Source: Anaerolinea thermophila
GTDB taxonomy: Bacteria; Chloroflexota; Anaerolineae; Anaerolineales; Villigracilaceae
NCBI GenBank assembly: GCA_020722345.1
Contig: DYKZ01000004.1
Coordinates: forward strand, 1-42,914
Direction: 5' to 3'
Length of the DNA stretch: 42,914 nucleotides
The notes beneath the pieces are model-generated. The model searched no databases. It was not told the DNA's origin and worked only from the letters and a program-made list of their open reading frames with translations. The position numbers and the translations under genes were made by a program. Positions within the stretch are counted from its first letter, which is position 1, and each line of letters starts with the position of its first letter. Of the stretch, positions 15,586-23,494 are shown in pieces.

Positions 15586-16302
15586 CCTTCCATTGTCCTT
15601 CTGGGAAGTCGCTCCCTCTCTGATCCGGGAACCGTATCGGGAGACGGAACAAGCGGTCCCGGTGGCGGTCATCGGATCGCCCGGCGGCGAGGTGCGGTTC
15701 GAGTCCCTCCATCCGGAAATCGCCAGGGTCGAGAACGGTGTGCTTCGCTTCGGCGCGATACCCTGGGCAACGGTCATCGTGGCCGAGGCGATCCGGGACG
15801 AGGTGGTGTCATCCCGCAGATACATCCAGGTCGACGTGGAGAAGCCCAAAGCCGCGGCGGTGCTCGACTGGAGACCGTCCGGCTATGTGGAACTTCTGCC
15901 GGACGGAACCTGGCACTTTTACTATTTCTCCGGCTGGTACGACGTTTCCGGCAGCAATATCCGCGTGACCGGGGAGCTTGCATCGGAGGTGACCCTGGAC
16001 CGGGACTACCTCCTCCGCTTCGATGTCTTGGGCGAGATCGAGAGCGTGGACGGACCCTACTTCGACCGGCTCGAGTTCTATGTCGACTGGTGGTCTATGC
16101 GGAGCTTTAATCCGACTTACGACATGAACGGCGCTCCGCTGCAGCCGTACCCCGTTCCGCGAAGGACCGAGACCATCGACCTGTCTCAATTCACGGGCGG
16201 CACGGTCACGCTGCGGTTTCTTTGGGACACGGGTGACGGCCTTTACCAGAAGTCGACGGCTGGTTCGTGCAGAACATCGGACTCATACCTATCGGGAGTT
16301 GA
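15563..16302 (+). pseudogene. Ig-like/jelly-roll tail protein with a frameshift near its C-terminus
   Basis: The protein starts at ATG 15563 (or 15569) inside the end of the preceding gene. Its first 90 residues repeat the Ig-like pattern of that gene (VPVAVIGSPGGEVRFESLHPEIARVENGVLRFG). Residues about 95-230 look like a jelly-roll carbohydrate-binding domain (WHFYYFSGWYDVSGSNIRVTG to GGTVTLRFLWDTGDGLYQ). After LYQK (about 16251) the reading frame of the track carries on to 16432 in a composition unlike the rest, overlapping the next gene. One frame over, the sequence continues VDGWFVQNIGLIPIGS and stops at 16302, just before the next ribosome site. This implies a one-base loss or a sequencing error. 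Without it the protein would be about 246 residues. Confidence 0.75.
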
Positions 16303-16308
16303 CGGAAC

Positions 16309-17253
16309 ATGGTTGTCGGAAACGGATACGGAGAAGAGGGCGGCGGGCCGATCATCGAACAGACCAGTTCGTCGCCCTCCCATTACGAGATCATGGCGCT
16401 GGTGCGTCTGCTTGCGGCCGGTCTCGGCGTGACGGACGGCGAGGGTGAGGAGACCTATCTCCAGCAGATTCGAGACAGCCTGGCCGAGATCAAAGGCATT
16501 CTGCAGCAGAGTCACGACGCCTCCGAAGCCCTTCGGGCGGAAGCTCAAACGGTACTGGAGGCGCACGCCGAGAGCGCGCAGCAATACATGCAGGTCGTGG
16601 ATCAACCGATGCCGCCGGACTTCGACCCCTTCGTCGCCATGCCGGCGGGCACCGCCGTGAGAGACCTCCCGGATGGAGGGCGGTTTTTCACCCTGGCCGA
16701 TGGCGTCATGGTTCGGGTGGAACCGGACGGAAGACTGACGGCCATCGGCATGGATGGCTCTGTGACCCCTCTCGAACCCGCGCGCGGCGGCGTGGTGACG
16801 CTTCCCGACGGCCGGGAACTTACGCTCAAGCCCGAAACGGTGCGGATGACCCATGAAGCGGCCGGGATCGAAGGGCTTCCCCTGGACATCGATCCGATAC
16901 AGACCGCGCAGGGGCGCTGCCGCGTGGAACTTCTGGGTGGTTACCGGCTGGATGTATTCCAGTCAGAGCGCACGGCCATGATCGGCAACCCCGCGGGCAC
17001 CTCGGTGGTGCTCGGTATTTCCCGGATCGAAGGCGTGGGTGAGGATGTCGAGGTTCGTCTGGTACCCGGCGGGGCCAAGGGCTTTACGGCCATGGAAAGC
17101 GGTCACAAAGGCGTCATCGAGGCCGACGGCACGATCCATGTCGCCATGGCGGGCGGGTTGGACCTGGTCATTCATTTCCCGGACGACGATGACTCCAATG
17201 GAGACCCAGGTTCCGGTGACCCGCCCGCCTGCATCTGCGAGGAGCGTGATTGA
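16309..17253 (+). CDS. Baseplate-associated protein of unknown function with coiled coil and beta-rich repeats
   Basis: Protein of 314 residues I do not recognise. Residues 25-95 are helical and likely coiled coil (RDSLAEIKGILQQSHDASEA). Residues 105-170 contain short repeated strands (GRFFTLADGVMVRVEPDGRL, GGVVTLPDGRELTLKPE) that suggest a small beta-sheet stack. The C-terminus has an acidic stretch and a cysteine pair (CICEERD). A GGGAG site lies before the ATG. The gene sits between the jelly-roll protein and the gp25-like wedge protein, and its stop overlaps the next start (TGATG), so it is probably a structural baseplate or fibre attachment component. Confidence 0.6.
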   Translation: MVVGNGYGEEGGGPIIEQTSSSPSHYEIMALVRLLAAGLGVTDGEGEETYLQQIRDSLAEIKGILQQSHDASEALRAEAQTVLEAHAESAQQYMQVVDQPMPPDFDPFVAMPAGTAVRDLPDGGRFFTLADGVMVRVEPDGRLTAIGMDGSVTPLEPARGGVVTLPDGRELTLKPETVRMTHEAAGIEGLPLDIDPIQTAQGRCRVELLGGYRLDVFQSERTAMIGNPAGTSVVLGISRIEGVGEDVEVRLVPGGAKGFTAMESGHKGVIEADGTIHVAMAGGLDLVIHFPDDDDSNGDPGSGDPPACICEERD

Positions 17254-17708
17254 TGGCCTTGGATTTTCTCGGACGCGGGCTGAAGTTCCCCTTCCGCTTT
17301 CAGCGGCGGTCCGGGGGCGCGCAGGTTTCCTCGGCCACCTCCACCGAGCATGAACACATCCACGAGAGCATCATCCAGATTCTTGGCACCCGGCCGGGCG
17401 AACGCTTCATGCGCCCGGAATTCGGCTCGAAACTCAAGGACCTGGTGTTCGAGCCGAACGACGAGGTGCTGAAGGGCCTGATCCGCCATTACGTGATCGA
17501 CGCCGTGAAACGCTGGGAGAAACGGGTCGTCATCACCGGCGTCTCCTTCGACGATTCCCCCTCGAACAAGGATCGCAATCTTCTCCCGGTCCGCATCGCC
17601 TATCGCGTCATCCGGAGCCAGGTGGAAGGCAACCTGGTTTATCCCTTCTACCGCGAACCGCGCCAATCCGCTCCGCCCCGACAGTTCCGCTCCGTCGCCG
17701 GTAAGTAA
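17253..17708 (+). CDS. Baseplate wedge protein, gp25/gpW-like
   Basis: Protein of 151 residues with the conserved gp25 pattern: HESIIQILGTRPGERFMRPEFGSKLKDLVFEPNDEVLKGLIRHYVIDAVKRWEKRVVITGVSF. In T4-type baseplates this protein starts sheath assembly. The ATG at 17253 overlaps the previous stop; the track's TTG at 17250 is one codon upstream. Its last codons (PPRQFRSVAGK, then TAA) fall in the dispersed motif copy C, so the motif is partly coding here. A DUF2634-like tail length variation is not needed to explain it. Confidence 0.92.
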   Translation: MALDFLGRGLKFPFRFQRRSGGAQVSSATSTEHEHIHESIIQILGTRPGERFMRPEFGSKLKDLVFEPNDEVLKGLIRHYVIDAVKRWEKRVVITGVSFDDSPSNKDRNLLPVRIAYRVIRSQVEGNLVYPFYREPRQSAPPRQFRSVAGK

Positions 17709-17748
17709 CAAGCGGGTCCTCGTCCGGCTCGTCCGGCGGGACCACTTG
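17677..17748 (+). repeat. Dispersed leader motif, copy C (motif plus hairpin)
   Basis: CCCGACAG begins in the end of the gp25-like gene, followed at fixed distance by GTCGCCGGTAAGTA, in which the gene's TAA stop lies. A strong hairpin follows: GGTCC (17715-17719) with GGACC (17739-17743), an inner CCGG-CTCGT-CCGG stem, and an outer CAAG/CTTG pair (17709-17712 with 17745-17748). It precedes the gpJ start at 17776. There is no T-run, so it is not a normal intrinsic terminator. Confidence 0.55.
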
Positions 17749-17775
17749 TGACCGAACCGCAACGGACGAACGGAA

Positions 17776-19182
17776 ATGGGCAGAGCGAGCATCGCTTACA
17801 CGAACAAGGACTACGACTCCCTGCGCCGGGAATTGCTGGCGCGGGTGCCGCAGCTCACCGACCGCTGGACGGACTTCAACGCGTCCGACCTCGGCGTGGT
17901 GTTGCTGGAACTCTTTTGCGGCATCGGCGACATGCTGGCCTACTACCTCGACGCCCAGGCGGCGGAGGCCTTCCTGCCCACCGCCCGCCAGCGGCAGAAC
18001 GTCATCAACCTCTGCAAGCTCATCAGCTACCGGCTCGACGGGCCGGTGGCCGCGACGACCGCTTTGCGATTTTCCCTGGCCGCGCCGCTCGAAGCGGACC
18101 TGGTGATCCCGGCGGGAACGACGTGCAGGGCCCGTCTGGAAGAAAACGACATCGTGTTCGAGACGGCCGAAGACGCGACGATCCCTCGGAGCCGGACGAG
18201 CGTCGATGCGGGCGCGCGCCAGGGGAAACGCAAGACCGAGACCTTCACGGCCCACGGGGAAACAGGCGATCCGATCATCCTGGCCGGAAAGGAAATCGCC
18301 CACGGGTCGATCCGTGTGTGGGTGCAGGACCAGGAATGGACCGAGGTATCCCACTTCCAGGAAAGCGGCTCCGACTCGCGCCACTTCATGGCCGAGACCG
18401 ACGCGCTGGACATCACCCGGATCGTCTTCGGCGACGGATTGCGCGGAGCGGTTCCCGACTCCGGCGCGGAAATCCGCGTCCAGTACCTCGAAACCCTCGG
18501 AGCCGAAGGCAACCTCGGTCCCAACCTCGTCACGGAGCTTCTCTCGCCCATCTACTTCGACGGCGGTCTGGTTCCGCTTGCGGTCACCAACCCGGTCCCG
18601 GCGACCGGCGGAGCGGACCGCGAGACGCTGGAACACGCCCGCCGACAGGCCCCGGCCGAGGTCCGCTCGCTCTGGAAGGCGGTCACCAAGGAGGACTACC
18701 TGGCCCTGGCCGAAGGGTTTCCCGGCGTGGCCAAAGCCCAGGTTCTCGACGTCAACGACAAGAACATCCGCTACTACCAGGTCAACCTGGCCGTGGCCCC
18801 GGACGGCGGCGGTCCGCCGTCGACGCTTCTCAAGCAGGACCTCGCCGGATACCTGGAATCGCGCAAGGTCATCACCGTCGAGATCAACCTTTTCGATCCC
18901 GTCTACCGGCCGGTCTCGATTGACGCGGAGGTGTTCGCCTATGCCGGCGAGGACCTCGACCTGGTTCGAAGCCGCGTCGAACAGGCCTTGGCGGACTTCT
19001 TCGCCTTCGACCGCATGAGCTTCGGCGCACCGGTCCACTACTCGGATCTGGTCGCGCTTCTGGACGGCGTGCGGGGCGTGAGCCACGTGCGCATGTACAC
19101 GCCGACCCAGGACGTCGACATCAGCGCCGGTCAGATCGCGGCGCTTGGTCAGGTCAACCTCGACGTGCGGAGGGCGTCCTGA
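17776..19182 (+). CDS. Baseplate protein J-like (gp6-type wedge)
   Basis: Protein of 468 residues, part of the baseplate wedge ring. The N-terminus (YTNKDYDSLRRELLARVPQLTDRWTDFNASDLGVVLLELFCGIGDMLAYYLD) matches the opening of gpJ-like proteins, followed by FLPTARQRQNVINLCKLISYRLDG. A central barrel (ITRIVFGDGLRGAVPDSGAEIRVQY) and the LWKAVTKEDYLALAEGFPGVAKAQVLDVND segment are typical. The C-terminal part has VSIDAEVFAYAGEDLDLVRSRVEQALADFFAF, also diagnostic. The stop overlaps the gpI start (TGATG). It follows the gp25 gene, as in other contractile tails. Confidence 0.93.
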   Translation: MGRASIAYTNKDYDSLRRELLARVPQLTDRWTDFNASDLGVVLLELFCGIGDMLAYYLDAQAAEAFLPTARQRQNVINLCKLISYRLDGPVAATTALRFSLAAPLEADLVIPAGTTCRARLEENDIVFETAEDATIPRSRTSVDAGARQGKRKTETFTAHGETGDPIILAGKEIAHGSIRVWVQDQEWTEVSHFQESGSDSRHFMAETDALDITRIVFGDGLRGAVPDSGAEIRVQYLETLGAEGNLGPNLVTELLSPIYFDGGLVPLAVTNPVPATGGADRETLEHARRQAPAEVRSLWKAVTKEDYLALAEGFPGVAKAQVLDVNDKNIRYYQVNLAVAPDGGGPPSTLLKQDLAGYLESRKVITVEINLFDPVYRPVSIDAEVFAYAGEDLDLVRSRVEQALADFFAFDRMSFGAPVHYSDLVALLDGVRGVSHVRMYTPTQDVDISAGQIAALGQVNLDVRRAS

Positions 19183-20753
19183 TGTCCTCCTACTTCGAAA
19201 AGAAACTCATCGACCTCCTTCCGCCGCTCTACCGCGAACGGGATGAGTCCGGCGATCTGGAGACAATTCTCAAGGTCCCGGCCGCGAGCCTGGACGAACT
19301 CAAGGTACTGGCCGAGCGTTTCCCCGAGATCTTCGACGTTGGGCGTTGCGAGGAGAGGTTCCTGCCGTTTCTCGGCGGGATCGTCGGCCGCCGTTTCGAT
19401 CCCACCGTCGATGCTGCCGCCCAGCGCAGGCTTATCCGCGAGGCCATAGAGATTTACCGGCGCAAGAGCACCATTCCCGCCATCGGCCGTTCGCTCGTTG
19501 ACATCGGGTGGGAGGGGCGCATCGAAGAGACTTTCCATAAGGCGCTGCGCCTGAACCGCCGTTCGGTTGTCGGACGGTCGAAGCTTCCCGGGCTGATCTA
19601 CAGCCTGGGCGTCTACCGTATCGACAGCGACAACCTCGTCCAGGGAGTCCGGGATGCGCTGCCCTTCCATCATCCCGCGGGCACTCGGGTTTTCTTCCTG
19701 CAGTGGCTCTACACGCTCCTGTCCATGGAGTCGGATTTCGACGCGGTCATCAAGAAGGTCGTCGAGCGCGTGTGTCTCGGGCATCTGCACGAAACCTTCG
19801 TGGTCAACCACAACGCGCTGAACACGGATTACCACCTCACCCGCAAGAACAAGACCTGGGGTTGGTGGCGGATCACCGACGGCACCACACTCATGCAGGA
19901 CATCGAGCATGCCGCGGTGTGCGTCTCCCGCTGGCATGGCCGCTCGCCCCGGTTCCGCCTGAACACCGGCAACCTCAACGCCGAACGTCTGCCGAACCTG
20001 TGGATCAGCGAGCGGCGTGCGGCGTTCTGCTGCGAGATCGAAACCAAGCCCGTAGTGGAACCGGGCGTCTCCTTCATCCGGCTGGCGGGCCAGGAACTGA
20101 ATCGTTCGCGCCTGAATCGTTCCGCGCAGCCTTGCCGGATCAAGTTCCGCCAGAAAGACATGCTCTCGGAAGCCGTCCAGGATGCGCCCGACCTCGAGGG
20201 AGACCGCCGCACGCACCGGTACGGGAAGCGGTCGCGGCTCTCCCATTGGTTCCGCGTCGGGCATTCGAGGCTTGGAAGGTGCGACAAGGTCTCCGGCGCT
20301 GCCGTGGGCCGTCACCTCTTCATTACCGCTTACGCCGACGCTCAGTGGTCGGAGGTATCCGGCGCATGGGACATCGTCGACCGCTGGCGCGCCCGCAGGC
20401 CCGGCTTCTCCCTGAACAACAAGGCGCTCAACCTCGCCGAACTGACCGACGCCTATGTGACCGAGGCCCGCGCATCCTTCGAGATGGACGTGGACACGGG
20501 CATTCCGCGCCGAAGACGCGTGGAGACGCTCCTGCTCAACCGCCGCAGGCTGAACCACACTGGCTTGCTGTTATCGGTGGACCGGACCCGGCCCATGCGG
20601 CTCGGCTCGATGCCGCTCAACGGGTCGGGCTTCCGCAAGTCGAAGCCGTGCCTCCGCTGGCGCTACCGGCAGCGGGACGATCACGCCGAGGCGACCGCCG
20701 GTTTCGAGGCGGCGGCGAACCAGTACACAGTCACGCAATGGCCGACGGCATAG
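19182..20753 (+). CDS. Tail protein I-like (Tail_P2_I family) with duplicated C-terminal domain
   Basis: Protein of 523 residues. Residues 1-150 carry the P2 gpI-type pattern (FEKKLIDLLPPLYRERD, FLPFLGGIVGRRFDPTVDAAAQRRLIREAIEIYRRKSTIPAI), which links the baseplate wedge to fibres. The rest seems specific to this lineage: residues about 245-320 (RFRLNTGNLNAERLPNLWISERRAAFCCEI, then NRSRLNRS) resemble residues about 405-465 (GFSLNNKALNLAELTDAYVTEARASFEMDV, then LLLNRRRLNHTG). This indicates an internal duplication of a domain, perhaps receptor-binding or fibre-docking. The start overlaps the gpJ stop. The N-terminal assignment is firm, the C-terminal role is inferred. Confidence 0.85.
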   Translation: MSSYFEKKLIDLLPPLYRERDESGDLETILKVPAASLDELKVLAERFPEIFDVGRCEERFLPFLGGIVGRRFDPTVDAAAQRRLIREAIEIYRRKSTIPAIGRSLVDIGWEGRIEETFHKALRLNRRSVVGRSKLPGLIYSLGVYRIDSDNLVQGVRDALPFHHPAGTRVFFLQWLYTLLSMESDFDAVIKKVVERVCLGHLHETFVVNHNALNTDYHLTRKNKTWGWWRITDGTTLMQDIEHAAVCVSRWHGRSPRFRLNTGNLNAERLPNLWISERRAAFCCEIETKPVVEPGVSFIRLAGQELNRSRLNRSAQPCRIKFRQKDMLSEAVQDAPDLEGDRRTHRYGKRSRLSHWFRVGHSRLGRCDKVSGAAVGRHLFITAYADAQWSEVSGAWDIVDRWRARRPGFSLNNKALNLAELTDAYVTEARASFEMDVDTGIPRRRRVETLLLNRRRLNHTGLLLSVDRTRPMRLGSMPLNGSGFRKSKPCLRWRYRQRDDHAEATAGFEAAANQYTVTQWPTA

Positions 20754-20762
20754 GAGAGATCG

Positions 20763-21356
20763 ATGGCGATACATCTGTACGAAGACATCACATTGACCCA
20801 GAGGATATCCGAGGGCGACCTCGTGAATCCCGATGACGACACCTACAACGGCACGGACGGGGAAACGAAAGACAAGGAGCTGTTCGTAGCCAACGAACAG
20901 ACGATTCTCGCCGCGGCCCTGGCATCGGGGGCGACCTCCCTGCAGCTTTCCGCGCCTCTCTTCACCGACGGTGAAATCATCATCGTCGACAACGAACAGA
21001 TGCGCATCCTGAGCGGCGGCGGGACGACCGTCCTCGCGGTGGAACGCGGCTATGGCGGCACAACCCCGGCCGCCCATGATCCGGGTGCCGCGGTCTATTC
21101 CGGGTACGACTATACCGGGCTGGTGATCGAACCGGTGGATGTCGCTGGCGGCGACGAGTCGGATTGGTACACGGTGGCCCTGACCCAGGCGGGTCTCGGT
21201 AGCGCCGTCGGAGGCGCACCGCTCAACCTGGGCGACAAGGCGCACGACGTAACTCTCTCGTTCTGGCGTCGCTGCACGGTGCCGTCCGGAACGCCGGTGC
21301 AAAACAAAACCGACATCAAACTCCGGCTCACCGGTACGGAAAACCCGATCCTGTAG
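20763..21356 (+). CDS. Phage tail decoration protein with RG-type beta domain
   Basis: Protein of 197 residues. The central part (ILAAALASGATSLQLSAPLFTDGEIIIVDNEQMRILSGGGTTVLAVERGYGGTTPAAHDPGAAVYSG) matches the common phage surface-domain pattern in which an E(Q/R) strand is followed by T-x-L-x-V-x-RG-x-x-G-T and H-x-x-G. The N-terminal MAIHLYEDITLTQRISEGD and the C-terminal strand-rich 80 residues (VTLSFWRRCTVPSGTPVQNKTDIKLRL) are unassigned. Likely a structural protein attached to the baseplate or fibre. An AGGAGA site precedes the ATG. Confidence 0.65.
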   Translation: MAIHLYEDITLTQRISEGDLVNPDDDTYNGTDGETKDKELFVANEQTILAAALASGATSLQLSAPLFTDGEIIIVDNEQMRILSGGGTTVLAVERGYGGTTPAAHDPGAAVYSGYDYTGLVIEPVDVAGGDESDWYTVALTQAGLGSAVGGAPLNLGDKAHDVTLSFWRRCTVPSGTPVQNKTDIKLRLTGTENPIL

Positions 21357-21365
21357 GAGGAACGT

Positions 21366-22352
21366 ATGGCCTATCACAGCACATCCGGGACCGCTTCAAA
21401 CACCGCGGATTTCCTCGTCCGCCTGAAAGATTTCCTCGTGGGAACGGTCGGCTGGACGCTTCGGGACGACCGCTCCGGCGACGCCGAGCCCAGCTACGTG
21501 CTGGCTTCCACGGGAGAGAGCGGAGCCGAAGACATCTTCCTCCGGTTCGTCAACGACGCCGCAGCCGACCGAATCGCGGTCCGCGCCTACCTGTACTGGG
21601 ATGCGGCGACACACGCGGGCGTGAAGGAGGCGTTCAACACCAGCTACACCTACATCAAGACCGTGGATGCTTCCGCCTTCCTGTATTGGATTTACGCGGA
21701 CATGGACCACGTCTTCATCGTGACCAAGGTCGTCGCCACCTACTACGGGCATTACAGCGGTCTGATCAAACGCTTCTGGTCAGGGGTGGTGGCGGTCACC
21801 CAGGCGGCGGCCGGACCCGGCGCGGACATCACGGTGCAGGTCAACGACGCCTCCATTTTCACGGTCGGCTTGAGCTACATCATTAAAAACGACGCCGGGA
21901 TCGAGCGCGTCCAGGTAACCGCCGTCGATACGATTTCCATCCCCAATACGGTCACGCTGGCGAACCTCGCAAACGCCTACGCGGTGGGAGCCAAGATCGG
22001 CGAAGATCCGCAGCCGGTCGTGGTCGGCCACTACCAGTCTCCGGGAAGTTTTTACGCGCTCAACAAGTTCGACGGCTGGGCGGGCGCGGCCGGACAGGCC
22101 GGATCGTGCGCCGCGGCCCACGGTAATTTTCACACCGCCGCCAATCCCGACCAACGTTACGGCTTGGTCACCATGTTCCCCTGGCTCGTCGCGCACACAA
22201 CCGCGGCCTACAAGGAACTACGCGGCGAGTTGATCGAGGTCTATGCCATCGGCAGCGGTGCGGCCGATTCGGAGGACGTGCTCACGTTAAACGGTGCCTC
22301 CTACAAGATTTTCAACCTGTCCGGGCCGGGCTGGTGCGCAGTGAAGGAATGA
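21366..22352 (+). CDS. Hypothetical tail structural protein
   Basis: Protein of 328 residues not recognised as a named family. It begins MAYHSTSGTASNTADFLVRLKDFLVGTVGWTL, where tail proteins often have a W-rich opening helix. Residues 140-220 (VTQAAAGPGADITVQVNDASIFTVGLSYIIKNDAGIERVQVTAVDT) resemble the beta domain of the preceding gene. The C-terminal third contains HGNFHTAANPDQRYGLVTMFPWLVAH, perhaps a ligand-binding or fibre-contact region. An AGGAGGAA site precedes the start. It is followed by a small gene and two further fibre-related genes. Confidence 0.55.
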   Translation: MAYHSTSGTASNTADFLVRLKDFLVGTVGWTLRDDRSGDAEPSYVLASTGESGAEDIFLRFVNDAAADRIAVRAYLYWDAATHAGVKEAFNTSYTYIKTVDASAFLYWIYADMDHVFIVTKVVATYYGHYSGLIKRFWSGVVAVTQAAAGPGADITVQVNDASIFTVGLSYIIKNDAGIERVQVTAVDTISIPNTVTLANLANAYAVGAKIGEDPQPVVVGHYQSPGSFYALNKFDGWAGAAGQAGSCAAAHGNFHTAANPDQRYGLVTMFPWLVAHTTAAYKELRGELIEVYAIGSGAADSEDVLTLNGASYKIFNLSGPGWCAVKE

Positions 22353-22356
22353 TCCC

Positions 22357-22488
22357 ATGGCGGTGAAATCTGGAAACAAGAAGGAGATCGCGGTGAGCGC
22401 CGGACGCTCGGTCCCGATGTTCCGGGTGGTCCGGGTCATCAGCGAGGCAAACAGGATCACCGGGAGGCTGAGACGTGGCAACCCGTAG
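22357..22488 (+). CDS. Small basic ORF, 43 residues, absent from the ORF track
   Basis: An ATG at 22357, with GAAGGA about ten bases upstream, opens a frame for 43 residues: MAVKSGNKKEIAVSAGRSVP, then MFRVVRVISEANRITGRLRR, ending TAG at 22488. The product is strongly basic with several hydrophobic positions. It fits between two tail genes: the first stop is at 22352 and the next gene starts (GTG) at 22475 inside it. No other frame explains this gap. A small basic protein could be a chaperone or a fibre attachment peptide; no family is recognised, and the ORF might not be expressed. Confidence 0.5.
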   Translation: MAVKSGNKKEIAVSAGRSVPMFRVVRVISEANRITGRLRRGNP

Positions 22489-22936
22489 CGGAAACACTCT
22501 CTCCGTCCAGCCCTTCGCAGGGTCCGTGGTTCCGATGAACCGCGCCCGGATGCCGGCCTTCCCGGCTGTCGTGTTCGAGGCCGTCGGCGCGGCATCTGAA
22601 ACGCGGACAATCCGGCGCGACACGGACGCGGCCTTGAGGATCACGGCGGAGGTGGACGCCCCAGCCGACATCCAGGCTGTGATTGTGCGGCCGGTCCTGC
22701 GGAGTTTCGACCTGCGGGGATGGGTGGTCCGTTTCCCGGCCGTCCTCTCCGACGCAGCCGTCCGGATTCACCGGCCGGTCGAACGGCGAAGCGATACCCG
22801 TTTTGCGGTGTTCGCCGAGATCGAACGGACTGCCGACTTGGCCCAACTCGTGGTGCGCGAGGCGACAGGTCAAGCGGACTCGCGCCTGACCGTCTTCGCA
22901 GTGCTGATCCGCGAAGGCCACACCATCCAGACCTGA
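22475..22936 (+). CDS. Hypothetical tail-region protein
   Basis: Protein of 153 residues starting at GTG 22475 after a GGGAGG site. It consists mainly of alternating hydrophobic strands (IQAVIVRPVLRSF, GWVVRFPAVLSDAAVRIHRP, DTRFAVFAEIERTADL) and could be a beta-sandwich. It overlaps the small basic ORF by 14 bases. The gene precedes a tail-collar fibre-like gene, so a fibre-assembly or decoration role is possible, but nothing specific can be named. Confidence 0.55.
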   Translation: MATRSGNTLSVQPFAGSVVPMNRARMPAFPAVVFEAVGAASETRTIRRDTDAALRITAEVDAPADIQAVIVRPVLRSFDLRGWVVRFPAVLSDAAVRIHRPVERRSDTRFAVFAEIERTADLAQLVVREATGQADSRLTVFAVLIREGHTIQT

Positions 22937-22949
22937 AGGAGGAATACGA

Positions 22950-23483
22950 ATGTCACTTGGACTCATCGTCAAAACAGGCCGCATCCTCACCGCCCGGTTG
23001 CTCATGGGAGACCCCATTGAGGGCATCACCCATTGCGCCATCGGAGACGGGGACGCCACGTTCACCGATCCCATAAATCCGCCCGCGCCGGACATCGACC
23101 AGACAGCGCTCAAGAACGAGCGGGCCCGCAAAAAGCACTACAAGCGGACCTTTCTTAAGGAGGACCCGGAAGGGACGCTCATCGTCAACGGCATCCATTA
23201 CATCGAAACCGCCGAGGAGACCCAGACCATCGGCGTCTTCTTCCGCTTCGAGGAGAACGAGGCCAACGGCATCACCATCCGGGAATACGGCTTCTTCGGG
23301 GGCGACGTGGCCTACATCGCCGGACTTCAGTCCGACTATGCGGCGAACGGCGTTCACCACCCGGACACCAACCCGACCGGTGAGGTGCTCGATCCCGGCT
23401 ACCTCTACGAAGTGAAGAACATCCCCGACTTCAACAAGACCTCGGACACGCGGGTGGAGCTGGTCGGGGTCATCAAGATTTAG
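22950..23483 (+). CDS. Tail-collar fibre-like protein
   Basis: Protein of 177 residues. The N-terminal MSLGLIVKTGRILTARLLMGDP, then ITHCAIGDGDATF, LKNERARKKHYKRTFLKE, and later TQTIGVFFRFEENEANGITIREYGFFGGDVAYIAGL follow the pattern of the baseplate-proximal domain of gpH-type tail fibres (IGDG near the start, IREYGFF later). The ATG at 22950 has an AAGGAGGA site. It directly precedes the giant DUF4815 gene and may serve as an adaptor between wedge and fibre. Assignment is by motif pattern. Confidence 0.7.
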   Translation: MSLGLIVKTGRILTARLLMGDPIEGITHCAIGDGDATFTDPINPPAPDIDQTALKNERARKKHYKRTFLKEDPEGTLIVNGIHYIETAEETQTIGVFFRFEENEANGITIREYGFFGGDVAYIAGLQSDYAANGVHHPDTNPTGEVLDPGYLYEVKNIPDFNKTSDTRVELVGVIKI

Positions 23484-23494
23484 GAGGAAAGACC

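Noticed and set aside
1583-17704. Leader motif (CCCGACA...CGGTARGTA) as a normal sigma-70 promoter
   Set aside because: The spacing is near 18, but the -10-like element (TAAGTA/TAGGTA) is a poor match. Its conservation may instead reflect a structured leader, so only a motif is claimed.
17709-17748. Rho-independent terminator after the gp25-like gene
   Set aside because: The hairpin is strong but there is no T-run, the operon continues directly, and similar hairpins follow the same motif at two other places.
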